Shown here: positions 1 through 5,345 of the stretch, in pieces
Layout: every line of letters begins with the position of its first letter
Position numbering within the stretch: the stretch's first letter is position 1
NCBI GenBank assembly: GCA_020430865.1
Contig: JAGQIY010000240.1
Span: forward strand, 1-8,022
DNA from: Myxococcales bacterium
GTDB taxonomy: Bacteria; Myxococcota; Polyangia; Polyangiales; Polyangiaceae
Length of the DNA: 8,022 nt
Reading direction: 5' to 3'
Position numbers and translations under genes: made by a program
The notes under the pieces: generated by a model
What the model was told of the DNA's origin: nothing
Databases searched by the model: none
The model's input: only the letters and a program-made list of their open reading frames with translations

Positions 1-25
1 CGCGACCGAGGGCATCGGCCGTCGC

Positions 26-133
26 CTACACGAGCTCGTGCTCGGCGTCGTAGAGCTCGTAGAGCCTGATGAGGCTGAGCGTCACCTCTCGAAAGGCGCG
101 GGTGAGCGCCGGTCGCTGGTCTTTGGTGCTCAT
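26..133 (-). CDS. 35-aa micro-ORF coupled to the sigma-like gene
   Basis: Reading the minus strand from 133 gives a 35-residue peptide beginning MSTKDQRPAL and ending YDAEHELV, then TAG. Its ATG overlaps the TGA of the upstream sigma-like gene (ATGA). AAGGAGG lies about 10 nt before the ATG, one of the best Shine-Dalgarno sequences in the window, which is the main reason to believe the ORF is translated. The peptide is charged, with a probable amphipathic helix (FREVTLSLIRLYELYDAE) and no signal peptide or membrane segment. The family is not recognised. It could be a small partner or regulator of the sigma-like protein, or the remnant of a longer gene cut by the TAG. Only 25 bases of downstream sequence are available to judge this. 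Confidence 0.5.
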   Translation of the reverse strand: MSTKDQRPALTRAFREVTLSLIRLYELYDAEHELV

Positions 134-1068
134 GGCTTCTGACCTCCTTCGCGGGCTCGGTTGCGTCGCCCGTTGGGCGGGCTCGCCGAGTCACAGGAGG
201 TCAAAGCCTGGGTGGGGGTCGGGTGGGGACACGCGGTTTGGGGACAGTCGAAATCGACCTGCAGATCTGCGAGCACCTCTCGCAGTCGCGCGATGGCCCT
301 TGAGTGCCGCCGCTTGATGCGCTGGTAGGTCTGCCGCCGCTCCGACGGGGACAGGTCGGGATGAACGCGATCGACGTAGGCCGTGAGCAGCTCGCCGCGG
401 ATCAGGGTGGCCACCACCAGCTCGAGCTTGTCGCCGTCCAAAATGTGCCCGGCGTGCTCCACCAAGAACGACACCAGCGCGGCGCTCTCCTTCGGATCGC
501 GTCGTCGCTGCTTGCTGGGTTTGGTCTCGGGCCAGCTCGCGACGTGACCGAGGGACTCGAGGTCATCCTGCCGACGCGAGATGTCCTCCGGGTCGTCGAA
601 GCGAATCTGGTCGAGGTCGCGTTGTTCGGCTCGGACGCGCCGGAAGACCTCGCGCTGGGTCATCTGGCGCAGGTACATGCACGTGCGATCGCGCCGCTGG
701 CTCAGCGGGAAATCGCGAACGACCTCGAAGAACGACGACAGCACGATCTGATCGAGGTCGTCTCCGGAAACGGCGTCGCCGAAGATGCGGCCGCGCAGAC
801 GTGCCAGCATCGGGTAGAAGGCGACGACGAGTACCGCGTTCCAAAACGGATGCGGCCGTCGTTTGTGCTCGCGGAGTAGCGCCCGGGTGAGCGCCTCCTT
901 CTCTGCGTAACGCAGCGACGATTCGTCGCCGAGGACGGCGAGCACGCTGAGCACGGTCTCGTGCTCTTGCAGCTCCAGTTGATGGTTCTTGGCTTGTTCA
1001 AAACGCTTCTGATTTCTCTCTGCGCGCACCTCTGCTCTGAGGGCGCACTTCATCTGATGAAGGCCCAT
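130..1068 (-). CDS. sigma-70-like RNA polymerase sigma factor (ECF-type layout)
   Basis: The product is 312 aa. Residues about 66-150 look like sigma region 2: a helix around HPFWNAVLVVAFYPML, then the acidic SGDDLDQIVLSSFFEVVRDF segment (the DDLxQ pattern typical of region 2.2), then YLRQMTQREVFRRVRAEQRD (region 2.3-2.4-like). After a charged linker (about 155-195), residues about 205-267 look like region 4, with a helix-turn-helix-like stretch ending ERRQTYQRIKRRHSRAIARLREVL. The N-terminus (1-60) is a helical extension, and the C-terminal 45 residues are proline-rich and basic. The protein is longer and more divergent than ordinary ECF factors, so it may be a specialised or non-canonical sigma. 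The ATG at 1068 has GGAGGAG 3-4 nt upstream; an in-frame ATG five codons later is possible. It follows the Com-like gene after 155 bp and overlaps the micro-ORF by ATGA. As sigma factor it would recruit RNA polymerase to specific promoters, but the target is unknown. Confidence 0.7.
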   Translation of the reverse strand: MGLHQMKCALRAEVRAERNQKRFEQAKNHQLELQEHETVLSVLAVLGDESSLRYAEKEALTRALLREHKRRPHPFWNAVLVVAFYPMLARLRGRIFGDAVSGDDLDQIVLSSFFEVVRDFPLSQRRDRTCMYLRQMTQREVFRRVRAEQRDLDQIRFDDPEDISRRQDDLESLGHVASWPETKPSKQRRRDPKESAALVSFLVEHAGHILDGDKLELVVATLIRGELLTAYVDRVHPDLSPSERRQTYQRIKRRHSRAIARLREVLADLQVDFDCPQTACPHPTPTQALTSCDSASPPNGRRNRAREGGQKP

Positions 1069-1223
1069 GGGCTCCTCCGCTCGCGGCGGCGGCCATCGGC
1101 GCGTCCCGGCTGGGGCGCGGTGCCGATGGGCCTCGAGGAGCCTCTGGCGTTGCCGGTCAGCTACTGGGGTGGATCAACGGGCCGTCGCCACGACCATCGC
1201 GACGACGGCGAGGGTCATCGCGG
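1069..1223. other. 155-bp intergenic gap between Com-like and sigma-like genes
   Basis: This GC-rich spacer holds no convincing promoter or terminator. The only notable site is the GGAGGAG ribosome binding site of the sigma-like gene (minus strand, 1072-1078). A 14-codon hydrophobic reading frame (minus, 1218-1174) is present but has no well-placed ribosome binding site. Confidence 0.5.
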
Positions 1224-1439
1224 CTACGCGCACCTCCGTTCACGACGAGGCTGCGCGTTGCGGGTGTCGACGAAGTTCGCGGTGCCGCACTTGCGACAGT
1301 CGGTCGCGATCTCGCCGCGAACGCGATAGACGGCTGCCTTGTAGCGAACCTCGACGTGGTCGCCGGTGGCGATGCCGAGGAGCGTGCCGCACTTGCGACA
1401 GCGCCATTCAGGGGAACGGGTGCAGAAACGATCGGGCAT
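1224..1439 (-). CDS. Com-like double zinc-knuckle protein
   Basis: The 71-aa protein carries two CRKCG zinc knuckles, C14-x2-C17 and C48-x2-C51, about 30 residues apart. The first follows EWRC and leads into GTLLGIATGDHVEVRY; the second is followed by GTANFVDT. This arrangement (CxxC, a short beta segment with an E-V/I-R-Y strand, then CxxCGTxN) is that of the phage Mu Com family, small zinc-finger proteins. In Mu, Com binds mom mRNA and activates its translation, but many Com-like proteins in phages and prophages have no mom gene beside them and their role is unknown. No mom gene is visible here. The ATG at 1439 has GGAGG 5 nt upstream. Two further cysteines (C6, C70) lie near the ends. Metal binding is very likely. 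RNA binding is inferred from the family. Confidence 0.75.
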   Translation of the reverse strand: MPDRFCTRSPEWRCRKCGTLLGIATGDHVEVRYKAAVYRVRGEIATDCRKCGTANFVDTRNAQPRRERRCA

Positions 1440-1553
1440 GGATGCCTCCGGGGTTCGTTCCCGAGAAGGCAGGCCCGACCGGTTCGACTCGGGGGTTCAG
1501 ACCTGGAGGCGCGGAGCCGACGGCTCGTTGCCTTGGACCTGCACCCCGGTTGG

Positions 1554-1565
1554 GTCAGATCTGAC
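1554..1565. repeat. 12-bp perfect palindrome GTCAGATCTGAC
   Basis: GTCAGATCTGAC reads the same on both strands. A one-mismatch copy, GTGAGATCTGAC, lies at 1685-1696, 131 bp away in the same orientation, and both copies are followed by G. The pair flanks the non-coding gap between the 376-aa gene and the Com-like gene. It could be a protein-binding site for expression of the Com/sigma group, or a coincidence. Confidence 0.4.
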
Positions 1566-1575
1566 GGAGGCGCCC

Positions 1576-1598
1576 TGACCGTTCAGTTTCGCCGGTCA
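1576..1598. repeat. inverted repeat TGACCG-N11-CGGTCA
   Basis: Perfect 6-bp arms at 1576-1581 and 1593-1598 are separated by 11 bp, within the gap between the 376-aa gene and the Com-like gene. On the minus strand the outer arm reads TTGACC, close to a -35 box, but no -10 is seen at the usual distance. The site could be an operator for the Com-like gene. There is no T-run, so it is not a typical terminator. Confidence 0.3.
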
Positions 1599-1683
1599 AT
1601 TTCCGACGACATGCCCCTGAAATCGTGGGCGATGAAGGCGATCGCGCCCGTGCACTTTTTCTGCGATTTTCTGACCAGCACCC

Positions 1684-1703
1684 GGTGAGATCTGACGCTC
1701 ACC
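1684..1703. repeat. inverted repeat GGTGAG-N8-CTCACC at the 3' end of the 376-aa gene
   Basis: Perfect 6-bp arms (1684-1689 and 1698-1703) straddle the stop codon of the minus-strand gene. An RNA hairpin here could end or stabilise the lexA-operon transcript, but no U-tract follows on the minus strand, so a factor-independent terminator is not supported. Confidence 0.35.
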
Positions 1704-2829
1704 ATGTAGCGGGGTCTCCGGCCTCGCCGACGTAGGTCTCATCGTCCGGGAGTCGGTCGCGAGCGGTGAACGCGGCGCGCAGGCCGTTCTCTTTGCTGCA
1801 CTCGTCGAAGGGGTCCTCTTGGATACCGAAGATCGACTGGAGGTGCGCACGAAGCTGCGAGACGACCTGCTTGAAGGCGTTGAACCTCTGCGGCGGATCG
1901 GTCCAACGGCGAGTACCGTTCTGCTCACAGAGCTCTACGAGGGCTAACCATGGCTTCGTCGGCTTTCCATTGCGCGCATGCGAAAGCTCGAGCTCCTGGT
2001 GGCTGAAGCGCCTCAGGCGGTGGCCGGGCACTCGAATCGCAAGCGTGGTGCCGTCTACCTGGTACATCTGGACCTGGTTCCACCGTGTCCCGGGCGGGCA
2101 CACGAGACCTGCGTGTGGTGTGCCCGTGGCCGTAGGCTGCGATGGCGCTGCCATCGGCGCTGGCAGCCCCAAGACCGCCGGCCCCGGACTTGCTGGCGCG
2201 TCAAGCCGCGCGAGCTCGCGCAGCCGACGTCGGAAGGCTTGATTGGTGCGCTCGAGCGCGAGGTCTGCGACTCGGAAGACATCGGCACCTTGCGGCACGC
2301 GGCGCAGGTGGTCGCGATCGTTGCCGACCACGTAGACGATCGTCGCCGTCTGGTGATAGCCGGGCTGAAAGACGGCGGACGTGAAGCAGATGTCCACGAG
2401 GCAGACCTCCACGTCACCGAAGTCCACCTCGATCCGGAAAAGCCCCTGTGGATGCTCCCGAACGTTGCGCCCGAGCGATTCAGCTTCGCGCCGCACGAGA
2501 GCTTGCATCTGCGCAGTGTCGGGGATGAGTCGGATCGCCTTCGCCTTCCGCTTCTTGTTCGGAAAGACGACGCGGTTGCAGTCCGGGCACTGGTAGTCGT
2601 GGTTGTCCGGGTCCTTGTCCGCTCGGATGACGATCCGCCCGTCGCACGACGCGTCTTTCAGGTACCGCTGATCCGGGTCCACCGGATTCACGCACCGCAC
2701 GTACTCGTGCTCGTCGAGAGCGAGAAGCCCGAGGACGGCGAGCTGTCGCGCCGCCTGTTCGGCCTCGCCGCCGGGCAGGTCGATCGTTTGGTTCCTCTTG
2801 AACAGACCATGCAGCGCATCACGGGGCAC
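1699..2829 (-). CDS. unknown protein with zinc ribbon and possible winged-helix C-terminus, lexA operon gene 3
   Basis: The product is 376 aa and the family is not recognised. N-terminal residues 1-45 are helical (EQAARQLAVLGLLALDE, which could be part of a winged helix). Next is a cysteine set C46, C62, C81-x2-C84 (CDGRI then YQCPDCNRVVFP), a good zinc ribbon. Residues about 95-205 form a mixed alpha/beta block with strands FRIEVDFGDVEVCLVDICF and TATIVYVVG; no complete nuclease or ATPase motif is seen. A Pro/Ala-rich linker (about 208-240) separates a C-terminal block (about 245-360) whose WLALVELCE...FNAFKQVVSQLRAHLQSIFGI pattern resembles a winged-helix or response-regulator-type fold (weak). 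The start is the GTG at 2829, with GGAG about 7 nt upstream inside the end of the preceding gene. The 11-bp overlap with that gene indicates translational coupling. It is probably a DNA- or RNA-contacting partner of the 406-aa protein (inference). Confidence 0.75.
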   Translation of the reverse strand: MPRDALHGLFKRNQTIDLPGGEAEQAARQLAVLGLLALDEHEYVRCVNPVDPDQRYLKDASCDGRIVIRADKDPDNHDYQCPDCNRVVFPNKKRKAKAIRLIPDTAQMQALVRREAESLGRNVREHPQGLFRIEVDFGDVEVCLVDICFTSAVFQPGYHQTATIVYVVGNDRDHLRRVPQGADVFRVADLALERTNQAFRRRLRELARLDAPASPGPAVLGLPAPMAAPSQPTATGTPHAGLVCPPGTRWNQVQMYQVDGTTLAIRVPGHRLRRFSHQELELSHARNGKPTKPWLALVELCEQNGTRRWTDPPQRFNAFKQVVSQLRAHLQSIFGIQEDPFDECSKENGLRAAFTARDRLPDDETYVGEAGDPATW

Positions 2830-4039
2830 GGCGCTTCTCCGTCGACAGCACGGTGATGCCGTGGTCCTGCTCCATCATTTGCTCGAACTCGCGACGCTGG
2901 GCCCCGTTGAGCGGCTGGTCCGCATACCGCACGACAAACTGCTCGTCGTCGCCTTCCACGGGCTCGAAGATCATCTTCACGCGCTTCTTGAAGGCGTGCA
3001 CCTTGATGCTCTCGATGTCGCCGAGGTGGTCGAGCGGGTTGCCGAAGGCGGCCGCGAATTGCTGCAGCGCAGGGCCGATCGACTCGTTGTGCTGGTCGTT
3101 CAGGCGAAGCTGCGGCGAGCCGTCGAGCCCGCAGTTCTTGGCGGTGAGTTCGACCAACGGGAGCGTGCCCTGCTGGCTGACGAGGGTATTGAGGAACGAG
3201 GAGATCTTCTCGCTATCTGTCTCGATGGTGTCGTTCTGGTACTCGACATCCTTGCCGAAGAACGTGCTCGCGATCTTGTTGGCGATCAGGAGAGGGACAT
3301 CCGGCGAAATCGAGCAGATGCTCACGCGACGCAGATCCGGTTCGACGTCAAGGATGATCCACTCGCGCTCAAAGCCGAAGATGTTCTTGGCACCGTGGGA
3401 GACGAAGCTCTCCTTGGTGTCGCGCTTGATGAACAGCTGATAGTTGCCGCCGTCGTGCAGCACGTCGGCACAGACGCTCTCGCGGAGCGTCTTCTTCTCC
3501 TTCTCGTAGGCGTTGAGGATCTTCTGAAGATTCGCCTTGCGAAAGAACTTCGCCGCGTCGATGCCGTTGGCCCTTGGTAGGCGAGGAAGGACCATGCGGG
3601 CGAAGCCCCTCCGCTGGCACTGGTCGAGTCGAAACACGAGCTCGAGGTGCTCGGGGTCGTCGAGGTAGAGCTTCCACATCAGCGCGTGGCGATCGAACTT
3701 GTCCTCGTCGCTCTTCACGCGACACGCCTCGACGTCCTCGTCCGCCAGCTTCGCTCGGGCCACCTCGAGGATGGCGTACGTCCGCTTGCCGTTCGCTGCC
3801 GCGTCGACGAGTAGGAACGGCAGGAGCTCGTCTCGCCGATCGAGAATGTCGGACCGCGCCTGCTTCTTGCCGTTGCCTGGATCGATGCCCAGCTGGTCGA
3901 CCAGGATGCCCCGACGGCGTGGCCCCAGCGTGGACGACCACCGCTCCATGAACTCATCATCTGCCAGCTGCTGCTGAATGAGCTCGGTTCCAACCTCGAG
4001 GCGGTCGCCCCAGAAGGCTTCGTCGAGTTCCCCCATCAT
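2819..4039 (-). CDS. unknown 406-aa protein, lexA operon gene 2
   Basis: The family is not recognised. The protein is soluble, with no signal peptide or membrane helix. Residues 1-75 are helical and acidic with a basic patch (LGPRRRGILVDQLG). Residues about 105-185 contain HALMWKLYLDDPEHLELVFRL and a lysine-rich helix (NLQKILNAYEKEKKTLRES). Residues about 195-268 form a beta-rich segment (YQLFIKRDTKESFV, EWIILDVEPDLRRVSICSIS). Residues 270-345 form another helical block, and 345-400 end in strands and a helix. No Walker, nuclease or protease motif is evident. AAGGAG lies 5 nt before the ATG at 4039; the GTG at 4042 and the ATG at 4036 are alternatives, the last with 8-nt spacing. The start forms TGATG with the lexA stop and the gene overlaps the next by 11 bp, so lexA control should extend to it. 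It is probably the effector or sensor of the unit (inference). Confidence 0.8.
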   Translation of the reverse strand: MMGELDEAFWGDRLEVGTELIQQQLADDEFMERWSSTLGPRRRGILVDQLGIDPGNGKKQARSDILDRRDELLPFLLVDAAANGKRTYAILEVARAKLADEDVEACRVKSDEDKFDRHALMWKLYLDDPEHLELVFRLDQCQRRGFARMVLPRLPRANGIDAAKFFRKANLQKILNAYEKEKKTLRESVCADVLHDGGNYQLFIKRDTKESFVSHGAKNIFGFEREWIILDVEPDLRRVSICSISPDVPLLIANKIASTFFGKDVEYQNDTIETDSEKISSFLNTLVSQQGTLPLVELTAKNCGLDGSPQLRLNDQHNESIGPALQQFAAAFGNPLDHLGDIESIKVHAFKKRVKMIFEPVEGDDEQFVVRYADQPLNGAQRREFEQMMEQDHGITVLSTEKRRAP

Positions 4040-4665
4040 CACGTCTCCTTGTTCGTCAGCCCCCCGATCTCGCGCCGCAGTCCGACGACGCGCCCTTGAA
4101 TGCGAATGCGGTCGGGTTCGATGACGATGGGGTCATACGCTGGGTTCATCGCGACGAGATGCACCATGCTCCCCGTCCGCTTGAGCTTCTTGATAGTGGC
4201 GTCCTGGTCGTCGACCAGGGCGACCACGATGTCGCCGTCCTTCGCCGCCTCCTGTTGGCGCACGATCACGAGATCGCCATCGAGGATGCCGGCATCAGTC
4301 ATGCTGTCACCCCGCACGCGGAGCGCGAACAGTGTGTCGTGCTCGCTGGTGCCATCGACGGACAGCCAGCCCTCGATGTTCTCCTGTGCGAGGATGGGTG
4401 CGCCGGCGGCGACGCCGCCGACGATCGGGATCCTGCGGGAGGTCGACGAATCGCGGAGCGTGGACCGCCAGCTCCGGCCGACGCCGTCGACGTTGGCGAG
4501 GTAGCCCTTCCGCTTCAAGGCGCCGATGTGCTCGTGGACGGTGGCGCGCGATACGCCGAGGGCCCCCGCGAGGTCGGCGAGCGACGGCGCGTGGCCGAAC
4601 TCCTGCCAGTACTGTTCGATCGCCGCGAGCACCTCGCGCTGTTTGTCGGTGGGCTCGCGGGCCAT
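4039..4665 (-). CDS. lexA: LexA-type self-cleaving SOS repressor
   Basis: The 208-aa protein has full LexA architecture. Residues 1-70 are the winged-helix DNA-binding domain, beginning TDKQREVLAAIEQYW with a recognition-helix region LGVSRATVHEHIGALKRKGY. A hinge follows at about 70-80. The S24 peptidase domain contains the Ala-Gly cleavage site (GGVAAGAPI, A87-G88), the catalytic serine in GDSM (S121) and the catalytic lysine in ATIKKLK (K159). All catalytic elements are intact, so RecA-stimulated self-cleavage after DNA damage is expected from family knowledge. The ATG at 4665 has GGAGAG about 9 nt upstream. It is the first gene of an operon with the two unknown genes, joined to the next by TGATG. 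A TTGACA box and CTGTA/TACAG half-sites lie upstream, consistent with autoregulation. It may be an element-encoded LexA or phage-like repressor rather than the chromosomal copy; the gene alone does not decide. Confidence 0.93.
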   Translation of the reverse strand: MAREPTDKQREVLAAIEQYWQEFGHAPSLADLAGALGVSRATVHEHIGALKRKGYLANVDGVGRSWRSTLRDSSTSRRIPIVGGVAAGAPILAQENIEGWLSVDGTSEHDTLFALRVRGDSMTDAGILDGDLVIVRQQEAAKDGDIVVALVDDQDATIKKLKRTGSMVHLVAMNPAYDPIVIEPDRIRIQGRVVGLRREIGGLTNKET

Positions 4666-4715
4666 GGGTCGGATCTCTCCCTACATAGCGAGAAACCGGA
4701 TCAATGCCCTGACAA

Positions 4716-4752
4716 CTGTAAGGGTGTCAAGAGTACAGGTGGATCGCCTGTA
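4716..4752. promoter_or_regulatory. candidate LexA operator cluster (CTGTA/TACAG half-sites)
   Basis: Three half-sites lie upstream of lexA: CTGTA at 4716-4720, TACAGG at 4734-4739 and CCTGTA at 4747-4752. The last two form a perfect 6-bp inverted repeat around 7 bp (TACAGG-N7-CCTGTA). The first two form CTGTA-N13-TACAG, which brackets a TTGACA box. Many LexA boxes use CTGT/ACAG half-sites, but the usual spacing (N8) is not kept, so recognition by this LexA is inferred from position and half-site sequence. Confidence 0.5.
4725..4730 (-). promoter_or_regulatory. candidate -35 box (TTGACA) of the lexA operon
   Basis: A perfect TTGACA on the minus strand lies 60 bp upstream of the lexA ATG and between two operator half-sites. 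No good -10 is seen 16-18 bp downstream (CATTGA is the best), so the promoter call rests on the -35 and its setting. TGACA also recurs inverted as TGACA-N10-TGTCA at 4710-4729. Confidence 0.4.
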
Positions 4753-4806
4753 AATTCAGCAACTTCATGAGCTTGCCTCGGTTCGATCGATCGCCGCTGC
4801 AGGTCC

Positions 4807-5094
4807 GTGGACACATCCGTGGCCCGCCGTGGACATGGTGCTGGCCGCAGGCTTTCGCGGCGATTTCCAGGCGGTTGAGGCCCGTGGACGGTGTGGACGG
4901 GTTTGCGCGAGCAGAGAGCAGCTTGCGAAGAAGAAAATGATTCGCGCTCCCCGGCACGTCCGGAGTGGGCGCCGTTCTCTCCGTAGAGGTGAAGAGAGAA
5001 TCTTGTCCATCCTGTCCACACGGACTCAACCGTCTGCACTGACGACGGTTTTCCGCGGACAAGGGCGCCGTCCACAGGTGTCCACGGTGTCCAC
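4807..5094. other. GTCCAC array, DnaA-box-like; candidate origin or iteron region
   Basis: Eight exact GTCCAC hexamers occur in 288 bp. Four are on the minus strand (4807-4812, 4829-4834, 4884-4889, 4893-4898), followed by four on the plus strand (5014-5019, 5070-5075, 5080-5085, 5089-5094), with a near-copy GTCCAT at 5005-5010. Three extend to YYGTCCACA (4892-4900 minus, 5012-5020 plus, 5068-5076 plus), the form of the DnaA box known from Streptomyces and other high-GC bacteria. The last three plus-strand copies are tandem at 9-10 bp spacing. Between the two clusters lies an A-rich stretch (about 4927-4943) inside the inverted repeat GCGAA-N11-TTCGC. Together with the divergent gene layout this suggests a replication origin or a cooperative binding array. 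Confidence 0.45.
4975..5000. repeat. inverted repeat TTCTCTC-N12-GAGAGAA
   Basis: Perfect 7-bp arms (4975-4981 and 4994-5000) lie between the minus-oriented and plus-oriented GTCCAC clusters. Neither side is followed by a T-run. It may be part of the origin-like structure or an operator. Confidence 0.35.
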
Positions 5095-5136
5095 GGCGCC
5101 CTCGGCGCCGAAGCCGTCGTCCCCTCTCGCGGTCGT

Positions 5137-5172
5137 CGGCGCTTTGCCCCTCCGGACGCATGCACCGGAGGC
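5137..5172 (+). promoter_or_regulatory. shared gene leader, copy 1
   Basis: CGGCGCTTTGCCC (5137-5149), a 14-nt spacer and ACCGGAGGC (5164-5172, containing the ribosome binding site) precede the GTG at 5178 by 5 nt. The same composite with identical 14-nt spacing precedes the nuclease gene. Here a 5-bp hairpin TCCGG-N9-CCGGA (5151-5155/5165-5169) covers the ribosome binding site. A 7-bp inverted repeat GCGCCGA/TCGGCGC (5105-5111/5136-5142) lies upstream. Confidence 0.5.
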
Positions 5173-5177
5173 CCCCC

Positions 5178-5345
5178 GTGAAGACCGCTCTGCCGATTGA
5201 GGACCGGCGACCCCGTGACGAGGTCGTCGATGTTCTGGCCGCAACCCTGCTCGAGATGCTCGCTCGCGGCTTTGAACCCGACCGCGATCAGGAACCTGCG
5301 AAGGAGGAACCGGCACCGGAAGCCGAGGTCGAGCCATGTCACTGA
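5178..5345 (+). CDS. 55-aa acidic small protein, first gene of the plus operon
   Basis: The product begins VKTALPIEDRRPRDEVVDVL. It has one predicted helix (EVVDVLAATLLEMLARGF) and a Glu/Pro-rich tail ending EVEPCH. The GTG at 5178 is preferred over the ATG at 5160 because GGAGG (5167-5171) lies 6 nt upstream of it and would fall inside the coding region if the ATG were used. The stop codon overlaps the next gene's start by 10 bp, so the two are probably coupled. No family is recognised. A small helical protein at the head of a phage-like early operon could be a regulator or adaptor, but nothing in the sequence proves that. Confidence 0.6.
   Translation: MKTALPIEDRRPRDEVVDVLAATLLEMLARGFEPDRDQEPAKEEPAPEAEVEPCH

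Larger units (their letters stand above)
4753..5177. other. non-coding divergent intergenic region
   Basis: This stretch separates the lexA operon from the plus-strand operon. No reading frame here has a convincing start, ribosome binding site or recognisable product; the long minus frame through it is made of low-complexity Arg, Pro and Trp-Thr residues created by the GTCCAC repeats. It contains the GTCCAC array, a hairpin at 4975-5000 and the first copy of the shared leader. No clear -35/-10 pair for the plus operon is seen. Confidence 0.6.

Noticed and set aside
13..15. ATG on the minus strand at 15 as the start of another gene
   Set aside because: Only 15 bases are available and no ribosome binding site precedes it.
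1174..1218. 14-codon hydrophobic minus-strand frame (MTLAVVAMVVATAR)
   Set aside because: It looks like a tiny membrane peptide, but the nearest GGAGG is 14 nt upstream and belongs to the end of the Com-like gene; too little support.
1627..1660. Terminator-like GGGCG-N13-CGCCC followed at a distance by TTTTT on the plus strand
   Set aside because: The stem is only 5 bp, the T-run starts 6 nt after it, and no plus-strand gene ends here.
1978..3580. Long plus-strand frames opposite the lexA operon partners
   Set aside because: They are shadows: the minus genes have ribosome binding sites, coupled overlaps and zinc-ribbon motifs, while the plus frames have none.
4701..5342. 213-codon minus-strand reading frame through the divergent intergenic region
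   Set aside because: It overlaps the lexA promoter and the starts of two plus genes. Its product is low-complexity (Arg/Pro, Trp-Thr and Val-Asp-Thr runs) produced by the GTCCAC repeats, with no recognisable domain.
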